DNA from: UBA5078 sp051252515
GTDB taxonomy: Bacteria; Pseudomonadota; Gammaproteobacteria; Pseudomonadales; Pseudohongiellaceae
NCBI GenBank assembly: GCA_051252515.1
Contig: JBPOFS010000004.1
Coordinates: 248,001-312,000 of the forward strand
DNA length: 64,000 nt
Direction of reading: 5' to 3'
The notes under the pieces were generated by a model, which worked only from the letters and a program-made list of their open reading frames with translations, made no database searches and had not been told where the DNA came from. Numbering within the stretch: the first letter of the stretch is position 1; each line of letters begins with the position of its first letter. The position numbers were made by a program, and so were the translations under genes. This document shows, one piece after another, positions 63,059 to 64,000 of the stretch.

Positions 63059-63326
63059 GAATGCCTTGGCGGGAACGCAAGAGGCATTGTGACATTTTGT
63101 AACCACAGAAGTAAAAACAGAAAATGCTGTGCTACCATCGCTTTACTTTCAATCGACCTGACACTAAGGATAGTGCCTAATAGATTGCTAAGAGCTAAGG
63201 CGAAGGGCTTTTAAGACATTCTTTGTTCCCCCCCTTTTCTAAACACTGAGTTGCTTTCTAGTCTTTAGCCTTAGCGCCCTAATTCTTTACGCCCCTCTCT
63301 TTAGCCTTACCAAACCTTCATACCTA
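63059..63326. other. Non-coding region with short repeats
   Basis: About 270 bp without a supported gene. TCTTTAGCCTTA occurs twice in direct orientation (63262-63273 and 63298-63309), and GCTAAGGC at 63194-63201 pairs with GCCTTAGC at 63268-63275. A small hairpin CACTA-AGGA-TAGTG lies near 63162. Function unknown. Confidence 0.45.
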
Positions 63327-64000
63327 TTAGTCTAGCGAAGCCACACGATCGCGATCACTGTAGCGTGATTCTAGTCGGCCATAGATTTCTGTAGTCATCC
63401 CTTCGTCTTGCTTACGCAAGTGCAGCGCTGTTGTCTCAACATTATGACGTAATACTTGCAGCACTTCTTCGTCTACGATTCCCATTTCTTCGGCCATGGT
63501 TAAGCGTTGCTGGAAAAGATTATTGGCTTCGCGTAGGTGATAGGTGAGGTCTTCTGTAAGACCATTGTTGATCGCGACAATATGCCAATCGGAAACTTGT
63601 GCGATCCCGTGATACCACTGATCGGTTCCACGCTTATAGAGCCTTGTGTACAGAAAATGCATGTAACTGTAGTTATCATCAACCGAAACCCAGTTCTCTA
63701 AAGCTACATTACAATCTATAAGCCGCTCTACAATTGCGATTTGCTCTGCACTGTAAAGCCCTTGGCTGATTCGAGTGACGTGTAAGGCACGCTCTAATAA
63801 CCCAAGCGCTTCTAGGTAATCTCCACGCTGAGCGAGCATGTCGCCATAGGATAACAGCGGCTCACTTAGTCGAGCATCAAATGGCCCGAACTCAGATTCG
63901 AGCTCTAATAACAGCTGTGTGTAATCTGCGGCATTTCCAGTATCGCTTAGAGAGTCATACAATTGCGCTTTATTGGCAGAGGGAGCGAGCTGATTAACTT
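63327..64000 (-). CDS. C-terminal part of a helical-repeat (TPR-like) protein, truncated by the window edge
   Basis: The frame is open to base 64000 on the minus strand (VNQLAPSANKAQLYDSLSD), so the N-terminus lies outside. About 224 residues are visible, helical throughout. A TPR-like unit is visible as SYGDMLAQRGDYLEALGLLERALHV, recognised by AQRGDYLEALGLLERAL, and further helices follow (EQIAIVERLIDCNVALENW, QRLTMAEEMGIVDEEVL). No enzyme motif. Such proteins usually mediate protein contacts. The TTG at 63962 is internal, not a start. Confidence 0.75.
   Translation of the reverse strand, partial: VNQLAPSANKAQLYDSLSDTGNAADYTQLLLELESEFGPFDARLSEPLLSYGDMLAQRGDYLEALGLLERALHVTRISQGLYSAEQIAIVERLIDCNVALENWVSVDDNYSYMHFLYTRLYKRGTDQWYHGIAQVSDWHIVAINNGLTEDLTYHLREANNLFQQRLTMAEEMGIVDEEVLQVLRHNVETTALHLRKQDEGMTTEIYGRLESRYSDRDRVASLD

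Noticed and set aside
62851..63060. A 69-codon open frame after the RND permease
   Set aside because: It runs through a terminator-like hairpin and a nested palindrome, has no ribosome site and no family-like sequence.
1..64000. CRISPR arrays, insertion sequences, prophage or tRNA-linked islands
   Set aside because: I saw no regularly spaced repeats, transposase or integrase motifs, phage genes or tRNA cloverleaf sequences.

Overview
The window looks like ordinary chromosome from a free-living, aerobic, probably marine gammaproteobacterium. It carries the core block ribF-ileS-fkpB-ispH, glnK-amtB, rnk, a RegB/RegA redox two-component system, two TonB-dependent receptors, PQQ enzymes and many secreted hydrolases. 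Taxonomy is inferred from gene content only. I see no phage, insertion sequence, CRISPR array, rRNA or tRNA. Both ends cut a gene.

Layout: 1-8.4 kb holds two tandem paralogous secreted proteins (the first truncated), a MarC-type membrane protein, a GNAT, an excalibur protein, an S4 protein, a two-domain VOC protein, a NosR-like flavin/iron-sulfur membrane protein, an alpha/beta hydrolase and a DUF1080 protein. 8.6-18.8 kb holds a methionine-rich TonB receptor, a soluble PQQ sugar dehydrogenase, an Old Yellow Enzyme reductase, an M48 protease with LemA, and a cytochrome c-PQQ dehydrogenase beside a P460-like haem protein. 19-24.3 kb holds a PhnA-like protein, a pseudouridine synthase, a rhodanese/YedE sulfur operon with a coupled 60-aa membrane protein, a GNAT and a PepSY membrane protein behind a Fur-like site.

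24.4-31 kb holds a large hydrolase, three small conserved proteins, a guanidinium exporter preceded by a guanidine-II (mini-ykkC) riboswitch, and a malonate uptake and activation operon (madL-madM-matB). 31-38.5 kb holds housekeeping genes, with lspA missing from its usual place between ileS and fkpB. 38.6-46.5 kb holds a YdeP-type molybdopterin oxidoreductase with a small membrane partner, a lipoprotein, SirB2, an MFS transporter behind a promoter/short-ORF/terminator leader, and glnK-amtB behind two NtrC-like sites.

46.6-64 kb holds a DUF6351 lipoprotein, an unknown probable outer-membrane protein, a BlaI repressor with a short M56 protease divergent from a TonB receptor, a methyltransferase-acetyltransferase fusion, RegB/RegA, an SDR, an RND efflux pair and a truncated helical-repeat protein.

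The most interesting module is BlaI-M56-TonB receptor. The protease lacks the penicillin-sensing domain of BlaR1 but has a His/Cys cluster in its predicted periplasmic loop, and a perfect 8-bp inverted repeat lies just upstream of the receptor gene. This suggests a metal- or ligand-sensing proteolytic switch for outer-membrane uptake. The guanidine-II riboswitch is the clearest regulatory RNA.
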